NCBI GenBank assembly: GCA_942159475.1
Contig: OW804098.1
Location: 8,512,773 to 8,576,772 of the forward strand
Length of the DNA: 64,000 nt
From: Sthenelais limicola
Taxonomy: Eukaryota > Annelida > Polychaeta > Phyllodocida > Sigalionidae
Reading direction: 5' to 3'
This document shows positions 22,331 through 32,405 of the stretch, piece by piece. Position numbers and translations under genes: made by a program. Within the stretch, counting starts at the first letter, position 1. Each line of letters opens with the position of its first letter. Below the pieces are notes generated by a model. The model was not told where the DNA came from. It did not search any database and saw only the letters and a program-made list of their open reading frames with translations.

Positions 22331-24145
22331 ATGAACCAAGGCAGGAGTAAAGGGCGCAAGAGAAGGAGAGGAGGAGGACCTATGCAGGTATCGAACGATT
22401 CGTTTAATTTTGATCAAACGAAAGAAATCGAACTGCTAAAATCCCAAATGGAAAAACTGCTGACTAACCAAGCCACGCTACAGGCGACACTCGGAAAAAC
22501 TGTACCTGGGGACAATCCTGAATTAGTGAAAACAGTTGAAACAAACAGTAAGTTTGTGAGCGACCTTGTGATCGAACTTGACAATGAAATTCACAAAAGG
22601 AGAGACCTTGAAAACTTTGTTTTTGAGGTGAAACGACAAGTTGATTACGCCAACCAGGACATACACGATTGCAGAAAACTGATCGACGAGTGTGAGATGA
22701 CAGGAAAAGAGAACTACATGGAGATTCAAGGATTGGAGTTTTATAGGAATGAAAGTCTGGTGGACAAAGTAGTAAGTCTCTTCCAACTCATCATCCCATA
22801 TTTTACACATGACGTGGTACAAAAAGTATATAGGTTGGGAACCCAGAAAGGAAAAATCCCTCCTAAAATGATGGTCAAGCTCACCAGTGTGGGAATTAAA
22901 GAACAATTGATAATGGAACAGTCCGTATTAAAAGACACAAGCAAATTTCCAAGTGATAGATATTCCCAGTTAAAGTATATTAAACTGAATCATGTCATCC
23001 CGCAACGGGTACAACAAAGAAGAAGCTTGGCCAACCAGGTTGCGAAACGCGCACAATCCCTAGGAAAATTGGATGCTAAATCTAAAGGAGAGAAAGTGGA
23101 GATAGATGGCCGTATATATGACCACAGTATGCTTGATGCTCTTCCCGAGGAAATGCAACCAGAAACTACCAAAGTCATTCCAGTAATGGGTGGATACGCA
23201 TTTCAGAGCGAGAAAGCGTTTTTGTCAAACTTTTTTCCCAGTAAAATCGAGTATAAAGAGTTTGAGTATACCAGTGTTGAACAGGCGTATTTCTCAACCA
23301 AGGCAGAAACATGCAAAAGGGAACGACTCAGAAACATAATAAGGAACACAAGAGACGTCAGAAAGTGCAAGAAAATAGGAGAGGCTATTCCGACCACACC
23401 CAAATGGGAACAAATTGCCGAGAACACTATGAGAGAACTGTTGATCTGCAAGTTTGACCAGAATAAAATTCTAAGACAGAAACTGATTGGTCTGGGAAAC
23501 TGTGAATTAATAGAAGCTACTGGCGATAAGAAATATGGCGCCGGGGTATTTCTAGGCAATAGAATGCTTAGCGACCATTCCTGGAATGGAAAGAATCTCC
23601 TGGGCATAATGCTGGCTGAAACAAGGGAAAAGATGAGACTGAAATACAGATATGAAACACCGATCTCTCCACTAAACAAACACAAGGAACATGAGAGATT
23701 CAGGTACAAAAGGGAGGCACCACGCAGAGATTCAAGGAGATCCATCATGATGGGTGATGAATCGGGCGTAACCAGGTCCAGGAACATATCCCAACAGCAC
23801 ATGGAAGTGAGACACGAAGATGAAATGGTACTACCCCCCACACAGCAAGAATCAATCACAGGGGATTTAGTAGAGGATGATCCCAATGACATGAACGACA
23901 TGAACGACTATCTGGACAGATATCAGAGGGAACGACAAGGTAATTCAGCAGTACTTGATAGCGATTCCTCGCTTGAAATAGTCCAGACACAAGATGAACC
24001 GACTGAAAAAGACTTCAGTGGTAAGATAAAAGGAGATATGGTATCTACTCCAATGGTCGACATGCAGAAGTTAAATAAATCATTTCAGAAACTGTCCACG
24101 AACGCCGGAATGAAATCTAAGCTAGACTGGCTAAAAACCATGTAG
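22331..24145 (+). CDS. LINE ORF1 protein with coiled coil, RNA-binding region and NADAR domain
   Basis: 604 residues from the ATG at 22331. The frame is open from 22247, but this ATG is followed by a basic N-terminus (GRSKGRKRRRGGG) and has A at -3. Residues about 25-125 are heptad-like and rich in Glu, Lys and Leu, a likely coiled coil. Residues about 127-215 (NYMEIQGLEFYRNESLVDKV ... VYRLGTQKGKIPPKMMVKL) resemble the RRM-like part of L1-type ORF1 proteins. Residues about 286-435 match NADAR/YbiA proteins: FLSNFFP, SVEQAYF, KFDQN, LIEATGDKKYGAGV and WNGKNLLGIMLAETRE. The last 170 residues are charged and probably disordered. ORF1 proteins coat LINE RNA. NADAR proteins act on ADP-ribose or riboflavin-type N-glycosides. 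The enzyme activity of this copy is inferred only from motif conservation. Confidence 0.85.
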   Translation: MNQGRSKGRKRRRGGGPMQVSNDSFNFDQTKEIELLKSQMEKLLTNQATLQATLGKTVPGDNPELVKTVETNSKFVSDLVIELDNEIHKRRDLENFVFEVKRQVDYANQDIHDCRKLIDECEMTGKENYMEIQGLEFYRNESLVDKVVSLFQLIIPYFTHDVVQKVYRLGTQKGKIPPKMMVKLTSVGIKEQLIMEQSVLKDTSKFPSDRYSQLKYIKLNHVIPQRVQQRRSLANQVAKRAQSLGKLDAKSKGEKVEIDGRIYDHSMLDALPEEMQPETTKVIPVMGGYAFQSEKAFLSNFFPSKIEYKEFEYTSVEQAYFSTKAETCKRERLRNIIRNTRDVRKCKKIGEAIPTTPKWEQIAENTMRELLICKFDQNKILRQKLIGLGNCELIEATGDKKYGAGVFLGNRMLSDHSWNGKNLLGIMLAETREKMRLKYRYETPISPLNKHKEHERFRYKREAPRRDSRRSIMMGDESGVTRSRNISQQHMEVRHEDEMVLPPTQQESITGDLVEDDPNDMNDMNDYLDRYQRERQGNSAVLDSDSSLEIVQTQDEPTEKDFSGKIKGDMVSTPMVDMQKLNKSFQKLSTNAGMKSKLDWLKTM

Positions 24146-24891
24146 AATGGAATTTCGTTTCGAGTAGTATTACAGACACTGAGCCGAAAAACAACGGACA
24201 TTGACACGCCTTTATCATAATTTCCCCAATTATCAGCGTACGAATGGAATTTGTTAATTTGATAAAAGGTCTTCTATCATGAAACTAAGGAGAAAAACAG
24301 TGGTATATATGTTAGAAAGTGATATGAGTTCAACACAAGTCGTTGACTATCAGAGACCTAATAAATCGGTCTAGATAATGCCTATTAAATGCCAGAAATA
24401 ATTTCAAAATTGAGAATATAGTGTCAACAATGTACGTGAGCCAATTGGTATGGGTGCAGAGAATACTAATATAATCGGATCTGTGTTTTTGAAATGTTCT
24501 TTTTTCTTTGCATATATGTGATTGTTTTGGTTGTGATGTATATGATATGTATTGTGAGCTCTTTGCGACAGCTCAACTCAAACTTTAACCGGGGGCGGTT
24601 CTTTGTATAAAAAGGTGTTCAGTTGCTGTAGCTATATGTATAACATCGCTAAGTATATTTGAGAACTCAAGTAAGAGAGAACCGATTGTGAACAGCTGTT
24701 TTGTAAGTTCACTAACTAGGTACAAACAAGGGATCAACACGGGACGGTATGGTTATATAAGGACTGTTAAAATCTCAGTTTGTATAGTTGAATAGAAGAG
24801 AACATTTGCCTCGAGCGGGGTATGGCCTATATGAGCCTATTTGTATACTATTCAATCGCCTTTTATATGTATATCACAATGAATCTGAGCA
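24146..24891 (+). other. LINE inter-ORF spacer
   Basis: The 746 bp between ORF1 and ORF2 are long for a LINE. No frame of useful length is open. It contains GGGGGCGGTT, then TATAAAAAGG (24606-24615) and TTCAGTTG shortly after, resembling core-promoter elements. Confidence 0.6.
24606..24615 (+). promoter_or_regulatory. TATA-like box ahead of LINE ORF2
   Basis: TATAAAAAGG lies about 280 bp before the ORF2 ATG, with a G/C-rich GGGGGCGG just upstream. It may drive a separate ORF2 transcript. The match could arise by chance in AT-rich DNA. Confidence 0.3.
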
Positions 24892-26169
24892 ATGAAAGCA
24901 AACCGATATGGGAAAGAAATGGAGTCGGCTAGGACCGCAATAACAGGTGGGCAATCTATTCTGGGAATGAATTGCAGAAGCATTAGGGCCAATTTCAACG
25001 AGGTGTATACATCAATTCTAGAAAAGGGATACGATGTTATATCGTTAAACGAGAGTTGGTTAAATGAACAGGACAATTCAGATCATATAAGTCACCATAA
25101 GTACAATATTATGCGACAGGATAGAGTCATTGAGGGAATATACCAGCGTGGTGGAGGGTTACTGGTGTACACACTGAAAAGCATCGATATTAGAAGAGAG
25201 GAAGGTATGTGTATCTGTAATAATGATCTTGAAGTTTTAGTAGTATATGTAAAACCAGGTAATTATGGTAGGTTTACGTTGGTAAATGTGTACCGAAGAC
25301 CATGTGGTCGCTTTGAGTCATTCTATGACAGTATGAATACACTACTAGGCAACCTATGTAGGAGGGGAAAGAAAATCGTATTGGTAGGCGATATAAATAT
25401 CGATATGGGTAGTGTCAACAGAGAATCCGCAAAATGGACAGAGATAATGAAAAGGCATAATCTGGCAGGGTACATAAAAAACAGTACCAGAGTTACTAGA
25501 ACTACAAAGACATTAATCGATATCTTGTATAGTAATATGAGTGTCCATGATGCAAAGGTTATAGAATCGAATATCTCAGACCACTTTTCAATATATGGCC
25601 GCATTAATTGTAGATATAAGACACCTCTGTTGGAAAGAAAGTATATATGGGTGAAAACACAGAGAAGAGAAAAGATGGATGAATATAGAACGTATCTAGC
25701 TAACAAAACAGCAGGATATCAGGCAGATAGAGCAGATCAGACTGCTGAATCGATGTGGACGAATTTCTTAGCAGATATTAGAGAAGGTGACAGATCAATT
25801 TTTAAACTAAAAAGGGTCAGAGAAAAATATCCCACACAAGTATACATAGATGACGAAGTGCGGGGAAAAATGAGAGAAAGGGACCAGGCCTTTAAGGTGG
25901 CTAGAAAAAATAATACTAGAGAGGACTGGAATAGGGCTAAGACTCTGAGAAATAATGTGACCAAATTGATAAGAATGAAAAAAAGAACCAGAATGGTAAG
26001 CTCGGTATATGAGAATAGAAATAAACCGAGAGAATTCTGGAAAAGCTTACATAAAATATATTCCCGAACATCGGAAGAGAAAAAGCACTTGAATGAATTC
26101 GAGGTGAATGGTAGAACTGTAAATGGAAGGGAAGCTTTGGAAGCGCAAATACTTTCTTTGCTAGAATAG
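24892..26169 (+). CDS. LINE ORF2, endonuclease part
   Basis: 425 residues with an apurinic-type endonuclease (EEP fold) that nicks target DNA to start reverse transcription. Visible motifs: LGMNCRSIRANF (N27 region), SLNESW (catalytic E54), VGDINIDM (D167, N169), TLIDILYSN and SDH (229-231). All expected catalytic residues are present. Residues about 250-425 form a basic linker to the RT. The frame ends at 26167-26169 within sequence that, read in the RT frame, gives NTFFARIGSGM, a stretch usually in the ORF2 interior. The split is therefore a frameshift within one ORF2, located about 26120-26150. The ATG choice is uncertain. Confidence 0.85.
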   Translation: MKANRYGKEMESARTAITGGQSILGMNCRSIRANFNEVYTSILEKGYDVISLNESWLNEQDNSDHISHHKYNIMRQDRVIEGIYQRGGGLLVYTLKSIDIRREEGMCICNNDLEVLVVYVKPGNYGRFTLVNVYRRPCGRFESFYDSMNTLLGNLCRRGKKIVLVGDINIDMGSVNRESAKWTEIMKRHNLAGYIKNSTRVTRTTKTLIDILYSNMSVHDAKVIESNISDHFSIYGRINCRYKTPLLERKYIWVKTQRREKMDEYRTYLANKTAGYQADRADQTAESMWTNFLADIREGDRSIFKLKRVREKYPTQVYIDDEVRGKMRERDQAFKVARKNNTREDWNRAKTLRNNVTKLIRMKKRTRMVSSVYENRNKPREFWKSLHKIYSRTSEEKKHLNEFEVNGRTVNGREALEAQILSLLE

Positions 26170-26177
26170 GAAGTGGT

Positions 26178-27770
26178 ATGAATGATGTTGTAATTCCAGA
26201 TTTATTAGGTACAGAGGTGAAATTTGATATTGAGCAGGAACTGAACTATGAAGAGGTGAGAAATTCAATCTCAAAGGTCGATATCCATAAAAACTCAGGT
26301 ATAGAGGGAGTTGATAATTATATACTAAAAGAATCGTTGATGGGGAATATTGAGTTCTTCAAAAAGATTTTAGAAAAAATCATCTCCTCAGGTGTGATTC
26401 CATCGGATTGGAAAACCTCCTCGATTACCCTCCTACCTAAATCAGGAAATAATAAAATCTTGGACAACATTCGAGCAATAACAATTGTTCCAACAACCAG
26501 TAAGATCCTCGAACGCATATTATATGACAAATTATACGATTATCTAGAAGAAAGTGGCTTTTTTTATGAATCGCAGTATGGTTTCAGGAGATGTAAATCG
26601 ACATTTGGAGCTACTCACGAGTATCTGGAGCAGATCTTTCATGCCCTTGATAATAATTCCTGCTGCCTATCAATATATTTCGATGTCAAAAAAGCTTTTA
26701 ATTCTGTCCCTCATTCTATCCTTATACGAAAACTGCAAAACATAGGCATCGGACCTGTATATGTGAATGTGATATCTAATTTTCTACATAATCGTTTACA
26801 ATACTTGAGGCAGGACCAAATATGTTCGACTAAACTAATTGTATCAAACGGGGTACCCCAAGGTAGTATTGTTGGACCACTGCTGTATAATATTTTCTGT
26901 AACGATTTAAATAAGAAGAACTTTGGAGGGAAACTTATAGCATACGCAGACGATGCTGTGATTACGATCATAGGAAATTCAAGCAATGTAATACAACAGA
27001 TGGGACAAACTGTCATAGATAGGTACAATGAATGGTGTAATGAAAATGGCCTAGAATTGAATGTCAGCAAAACCAAATATCAACTATTTTATAAAGGTAG
27101 GAGGCCAGAATTCGATAGAATTGTCTTGAATTGTGATGGAAAACAAATTACTCGTGTTTCTATTTTTAACTATTTAGGAGTCATGATAGATGATAGAGTA
27201 TCCATGAACCAATGCGCAAGTAAAATGTATAGCAAAGCCTGTGGTTCGCTTGCAGGAATAGGTAAAAGGAGAAGGTATATGAATGATAAGATATGCTGGT
27301 TGCTATGTAAAACATACACTCTTCCAATCCTGGACTATGCTGCTCCCTGCATAATGTCAAGTTCAAAAAAAGCTCAAAATAAGTTACAAAAAGTAATGCT
27401 TAGGGCACTTCGCATGGCTTTTGGTAAAACCTTGAATAGAAGAGAACTATTCGTCAAAGGTGGAATATTGCCGCTTGCTATGAGGAGGGAGATTGCACTA
27501 CTGAAGCTACTATTTAACTTAAAAGGAAAATATTGTAATAACAATGAGCTTCTAAACCTGCGTGATAATATGGGCACGAAGTTTAATACCTTCATTCCCA
27601 AGAGTGAGAGAATGAGGAAAAGTGCATTTTATGTAGGACCCAAATTGTGGAACTGCCTACCCAATGATATCAGAAACTGCAATGAAAAAGAAGAATTTGC
27701 GGTAAAACTGACTAAACACTACTGGTCAAAGGTTGAAGAAGGTATAGATGAGTATGTAATGGAAATGTGA
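26178..27770 (+). CDS. LINE ORF2, reverse transcriptase part
   Basis: 530 residues that copy LINE RNA into the nicked target. Motifs in order: PSDWKTSSITLLPK, QYGFRR, YFDVKKAFNSV (catalytic D169), VSNGVPQGSIVGPLLY, AYADDAV (catalytic D258, D259), NGLELNVSKTK and FNYLGVMID. The C-terminal part ends with the FYVGPKLWNCLPNDIRN motif usual in this LINE group. There is no RNase H domain. The real protein would be joined in frame to the endonuclease; the ATG at 26178 is only the first Met after the frameshift. No internal stop is present, and the catalytic core is intact. Confidence 0.9.
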   Translation: MNDVVIPDLLGTEVKFDIEQELNYEEVRNSISKVDIHKNSGIEGVDNYILKESLMGNIEFFKKILEKIISSGVIPSDWKTSSITLLPKSGNNKILDNIRAITIVPTTSKILERILYDKLYDYLEESGFFYESQYGFRRCKSTFGATHEYLEQIFHALDNNSCCLSIYFDVKKAFNSVPHSILIRKLQNIGIGPVYVNVISNFLHNRLQYLRQDQICSTKLIVSNGVPQGSIVGPLLYNIFCNDLNKKNFGGKLIAYADDAVITIIGNSSNVIQQMGQTVIDRYNEWCNENGLELNVSKTKYQLFYKGRRPEFDRIVLNCDGKQITRVSIFNYLGVMIDDRVSMNQCASKMYSKACGSLAGIGKRRRYMNDKICWLLCKTYTLPILDYAAPCIMSSSKKAQNKLQKVMLRALRMAFGKTLNRRELFVKGGILPLAMRREIALLKLLFNLKGKYCNNNELLNLRDNMGTKFNTFIPKSERMRKSAFYVGPKLWNCLPNDIRNCNEKEEFAVKLTKHYWSKVEEGIDEYVMEM

Positions 27771-28189
27771 TAGAAGTATGATTTGTGTTTTATCGGTCCC
27801 ACACGTTTTTATTGTAAGAAAATGCCCTTATAAGGGCTCAGGCGATAGCTTGTGAATCAAAGAATATAACAACGAATTCATTATATACAGGAGTGAAATG
27901 AACAGAATAATTGTATTGCAATGCTTAATAAGATGGAAAGATATGGAGAAGATCAATTGACGTTTGTAGTCTCGAATGAATCTGTTGAAGTGAAGTTGAC
28001 TTGGTAGAATAGTAGAATAGTGGTAAATTGTATTTCATATAAATGTGTAATGTGAATTAAAACTAGATTAGAGACAAGAAGGCAACGCAACAAGACATCG
28101 GCAGAGCCGACATGCGTATTTGTTATGATTGTATTAAATGTAATTGGCTTTATTTTCGAAATAAAAAAAATAAAAAATATAGTGCAATG

Positions 28190-28714
28190 GACCCTTATTC
28201 AACAAACCCCTTGTCTCATAGTGCAACGTTATCTAAAAAATGATCTTAATTCGAAGTCTCTTCCGAAGTATATGTAAAAAGGCCTGGATCGCTCATCAAG
28301 AACCATCTTTAGCATATATATATATATATCACTTCTTCTTTAGATAAATAAAAAAGAAATTAGAGGTACTTTTATTTCCCCCCTACGCCGGGTATTTATT
28401 TTACCGCAATTTCACATTCATTCAATTCTTGGGGAGTCTATATATACACATGGTCAAAATTTGGAAAGCAAAGCAAATTATGATATCCCCTTCTAAATTA
28501 ACGACATATTGCGGTGTAATAGAGCACAGGACAGGAGTAATTCGCTATATTGACAAACTGATAGTCAACAAAGCGAAATGATAGTATTCAATGTCGAATG
28601 AATTATGTGTGAACACACATTACGTAACTTATAAACTGGCTGCATACATGATACATACAGATGGCACTCTATGTAGAGTGGGCAATCTACAATGATCAGT
28701 TAGAGTCTCCTGAT
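28190..28714. other. no recognisable feature
   Basis: AT-rich, with a short AT microsatellite at about 28314-28329. Confidence 0.3.
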
Positions 28715-29306
28715 GGGTCAGATCTTCAGAAAATGCACAATTCGCCTTCTCTAATTCTTTCAAATAACCCCCATTCAAGACAAAAATGACCTTCAAAATG
28801 CAGTTTTACATAAGATAACTGTGATGTGTTTCAGGAAAATGAGTCATAAGTCGCAACATTTTTCGAAAGATTCCTTTGTTGAAATGTTCTTATTTCTCAA
28901 GGGTCTAGCATACTTAGTCATATATGAACCTATGTAGCACATTTCAGGACATAGTATAAGTTATATCCTTGCGTTTTGAAGGCCTTCATATCGATGATGT
29001 TTAGGGTTTTTTTTCAAAATGATGAATATCAAACTTAGAATATAGAAATACATATTAGGTGTCCTATTGTTTACTATCATTGGAATCGGCTTGATCTCTT
29101 CTATTCAAATAGGGGGATATCTCAAAATCCATATTTTGCGACTTATGACTCATTTTCCTAAAACAGATCACAACTGATACTTTAAATCAAGGCGATACCA
29201 AATATACTCAGATATATGCGGTAGTCATCATCTTTTTGCACCTAATTTAGCAGAATTTTCTAAGTTTGTAGTGCTGCCAATTGTACATTTTCCGGAAATC
29301 TGACCC
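28715..29306 (-). mobile_element. family A copy, A-I, split by a family B copy
   Basis: TGAT on both outer sides. The A sequence stops at 28820 and resumes at 29172 in register. Confidence 0.9.
28821..29171. mobile_element. family B copy nested in family A
   Basis: 351 bp, flanked by AACT on both sides, which is the A sequence duplicated. It shows B moved after this A copy was in place. It is shorter than other B copies through an internal deletion near its left end. Confidence 0.92.
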
Positions 29307-29441
29307 TGATACTCTGGTTATCTAATGTCTGGTAGTGTGGCAATTGATTCCTCGCGGGCATACAAAACCTACTTGATTGGGAGGCCTGTCTCGTGCATAA
29401 TTTACACTCAATACACACAGAAGACAGTAGCTCTCCTCTAA

Positions 29442-29676
29442 GGGTCAGATTTTCAGAAAATGTACAATTCGCCTTCACCAATCCTCTCAAATAACCCATA
29501 TTTAAAACAAAAATGAGCTTTAAAATGCAATTTAACATAACTGAACTGATACTTTAAATCAATGGGATACCAAATATATTCAGATATATCCGGTATTCAT
29601 CATTTTTCAGCATAATTTAGGAGAATTTCCTAAATGTATTGAGCTGCCAATTGTACATTTTCTGAAAATCTGACCC
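29442..29676 (-). mobile_element. family A copy, A-I, within a flanking duplication
   Basis: The flanking sequence GAAGACAGTAGCTCTC occurs just before (29420-29435) and just after (29682-29697) the element, much longer than the usual 4 bp. Confidence 0.9.
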
Positions 29677-29742
29677 ACATACTGAAGACAGTAGCTCTCT
29701 AAACTCTTGACTCCTATCAAAAGTGCTGACTGGGTCTTTTGA

Positions 29743-29942
29743 GGCTGACGCACACATTGCCGATTTGGCTCCCGATTGCCCCACGATTTGGGTCTCCTGA
29801 TGAATCTTAGGATGTCCTTTCAAATCCAGATTTATGTTTTTGAAATGACATAAACCATGGTTTGAAATGAAATCTTAGAATTCATCAGGAGCCCCAAATC
29901 GTGGGGCAATCGGGAGCTAAATCGGCAATGTGTGCGTCAGCC
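29743..29942. mobile_element. palindromic miniature element (family H), copy 1
   Basis: 200 bp, almost entirely an inverted repeat. Arms of about 85 bp start AGGCTGACGCACACATTGCC / GGCTGACGCACACATTGCCG and include CCCCACGATTTGGG. It is flanked by TTGA on the left and TTAA on the right, suggesting a TTAA target. The RNA would form a long hairpin. Confidence 0.8.
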
Positions 29943-29980
29943 TTAACCGATCAGATTGCGCCAGAGATACTTACTTATGA

Positions 29981-30275
29981 GGGTCAGATTTTCAGAAAAT
30001 GTACAATTCGCCATCACCAATCCTCTCAAATAACCCAAATTTAAGACAGAAATGAGCTTCAAAATGCAGTTTAACATAACAGAACTGATACTTTTATTCA
30101 AGGCAATATCAAATATACTCAGATATACCTGTGAGAATATCAATGTAACTATCGAAACCAGCTCAATAAAATTTCTTTTAAAAAAACCAACCTAGTATTG
30201 ACCATTTTTCAGTCTAATTAAGCAGGATTTACTAAATGTGTAGAGCTGCCAACTGTACATCTGGAAATCTGACCC
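29981..30275 (-). mobile_element. family A copy, mosaic, with inserted retroposon tail
   Basis: Starts as A-I and ends as A-II/III. About 60 bp at 30129-30189 (ending in CAATAAAATTTC and an A-rich run) interrupts it and is flanked by ACCT. It may be a 5'-truncated retroposon. Confidence 0.8.
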
Positions 30276-30494
30276 ATAAAGCAGCACTGGCTAAATCTGC
30301 CCTATGAAACAGTTAAAATGTATATAAGGTATACAATTTATAGTATACAACTTCATTTCCCACTAAGTTTGGGCTTCTCTGGAAGATCTATCCGTAGATG
30401 TACTTGTCCAATTCTGTAAACGTTTCATTATACTGAATAAAAATTCTATATAGATATATAAAAAGCAATCCTGGTTGGATGACATACCGTACGG

Positions 30495-30734
30495 GGGTAA
30501 GATTTTCAGAAAATGTACAATTCGCCTTCACCAATCCTCTCAAATAACCCACATTTAAGACAAAAATGAGCTTCAAAATGCAGTTTATTATAACAGAACT
30601 GATACTTTAAATCAATGCGATACCAAATAATTATACTCAGATATACCCGGTATTCATAATTTTTTCAGCCTAATTTACCAGAATTTTCTAAATGTGTAGA
30701 TCTGCCAATTGTACATTTTCTGAAAATCTGACCC
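30495..30734 (-). mobile_element. family A copy, A-I
   Basis: Complete; the left end is GGGTAAG. The flanks do not match. Confidence 0.87.
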
Positions 30735-31226
30735 ATGGACCTTTCACTGGGATTAGGTTAAGGAATCACTTGTAAAGCAAATAAACACGAAAACCCAGAT
30801 CTGTTAGATGAAGCGAAATCTGTATATATATGTGAATAAGTCCAAAAGAATTAAGAATGCTAGAAATGATTTTTATTAAAGGATCTATTTCTGACTACAA
30901 TCTCAAACCAATGAAACTGTGGCTCAAAATACGAAATAAATACATACTGAACAGTGGCGTAGGGAAAGAGGGGGTTGTGGGGGCGACATGATCATCCCCG
31001 AAGACATTTTGGGGGCGGGGGTGATGGTGGTGGAGGGGGGGGGGGATCAATGTGTTACCCATCCTGATAAAATACCATATAGTGAAAGACCATAACAAAA
31101 CCATCCATGATCTAAGGATAAAGGTTTCTAGCCCTCCTGAGTAGTATAATAAGTAAGGAGTCTTGGTGTATCCAGTTTGAGGTATAAAACCGTTCTGTTT
31201 ATTATCAGTCAAACATGTCATTATAT
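30735..31226. other. no gene; G-rich tract
   Basis: Contains G runs at about 30970-31048 and no recognised coding sequence. Confidence 0.35.
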
Positions 31227-31451
31227 GGGCCAGATTTTCAGAAAATGTACAATTCACCTTCACCAATCCTCTCAAATAACCCAACTTTCTGACGAAAATA
31301 AAATTCAAAATACAGTTCAACCTAACCAAACCGATTGCTAGAATCAATGCAATGCCGAATTTACCTTGTATTGACCAAATTGCAGCCTAATTTTGCAGAG
31401 TTTACTAAATGTGTAGAGCTGCCAATTGTACATTTTCTGAAAATCTGACCC
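31227..31451 (-). mobile_element. family A copy, A-II
   Basis: The left end is GGGCCAG. Flanks ATAT and ATAC. Confidence 0.87.
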
Positions 31452-31647
31452 ATACGCTCATATCATCATATACAGTCAAAGAGAACATCCGATCAGAATA
31501 AAGGGAGATAGCATCAAAGGTGTTTTAATGTAATTACTAGATCTGCCTACAAACATAATTATATTTGGGCCAACTTGTCCACTCATGTTAATTACCCTGT
31601 TGCCTAAACATCCATCCACACTGACCACCTTTCATGTCCTACCATAG

Positions 31648-31882
31648 GGGTCAGATTTTCAGAAAATATACAATTGGCAGCTCAATACATTTAGGAAATT
31701 CTCCTAAATTATGCTGAAAAATGAAGAATACCGGATATATCTGAATATATTTGGTATCACATTGATTTAAAGTATCAGTTCTGTCATGTTAAACTGCATT
31801 TTGAAACTCATTTTTGTCTTAAATGTGGGTTATTTGAAAGGATTGGTGAAGGCGAATTGTACATTTTCTGAAAATCTGACCC
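31648..31882 (+). mobile_element. family A copy, A-I
   Basis: Complete. The flanks do not match. Confidence 0.88.
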
Positions 31883-32191
31883 ATCTGTTGCCTTATGGTC
31901 TGACCCACATATGTCAGTGAACTAGATTTGATTACAGTAAACAATAACAGTGGAATAATTAAGGGTAGAAATTACAAAGATGAGTCAGACTGGGCGGCGC
32001 CCATCTGTCATAGGTATAAGCTTCGTAATTAAGAAATGTAGATTTGACTCAGAATACGTTGAGTGAAACTCAGAATTCTCGGTATATGTAATATAGAAAT
32101 ATTAACAATGACCAAGCTTCAGGTTGCACATTTTGTCATAAAGTCCGCTACCACACCGTGGCGCTAGTGCATGGCAGCATAGCGAGCTACA

Positions 32192-32405
32192 GGGTCCGAT
32201 TTTCAGAAAATGTACAATTCACCTTCAATCCTCTCAAATAACCCACATTTAAGACAAGAATTAGCTTCAAAATGCAGTTTAACATAACACAACTGATACT
32301 TCAAATCAATGCGACACCGATAGGCCCTATACCCGGTATTCATAATTTTTCAGCCTGATTTAGCAGAATTTCCTAAATATGTAGAGCTGCCAATTGTACA
32401 TTTTT
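32192..32405 (-). mobile_element. family A copy, A-I, right tip lost
   Basis: Ends at TTGTACATTTT; the last 18 bp or so are replaced by unrelated sequence. Confidence 0.82.

Larger units (their letters stand above)
21957..28176 (+). mobile_element. full-length LINE with NADAR-domain ORF1
   Basis: A 6.2-kb non-LTR retrotransposon bounded by a 13-bp target duplication (21944-21956 and 28177-28189) and ending in an A-rich tail (28161-28176). Layout: 5' UTR of about 374 bp, ORF1 (22331-24145), a spacer of about 746 bp, ORF2 endonuclease (24892-26169), ORF2 reverse transcriptase (26178-27770), then a 3' UTR of about 400 bp. The matched duplication and long open frames mean a recent insertion. Domain order and RT motifs place it in the CR1/Jockey-like group in a broad sense; the exact clade needs a tree. 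Confidence 0.9.
21743..28194. mobile_element. miniature element (family E) split by the NADAR LINE
   Basis: Left end GGGTGCATTGCACTATA at 21743-21759; right end TATAGTGCAATGGACCC at 28178-28194, its near-perfect complement. Without the LINE and one copy of its target duplication the element would be about 220 bp. Its interior contains a triple GAGGTCTCTCA repeat (about 21892-21920). The target-site duplication of this element was not clear. Confidence 0.5.

Noticed and set aside
23203..23901. 232-codon minus-strand frame
   Set aside because: Antisense shadow of the LINE ORF1; hydrophobic low-information sequence without a domain.
22331..24145. The NADAR frame as an ordinary host gene
   Set aside because: It is intronless, preceded and followed by LINE sequence, and lies inside a single 13-bp target duplication with the RT.
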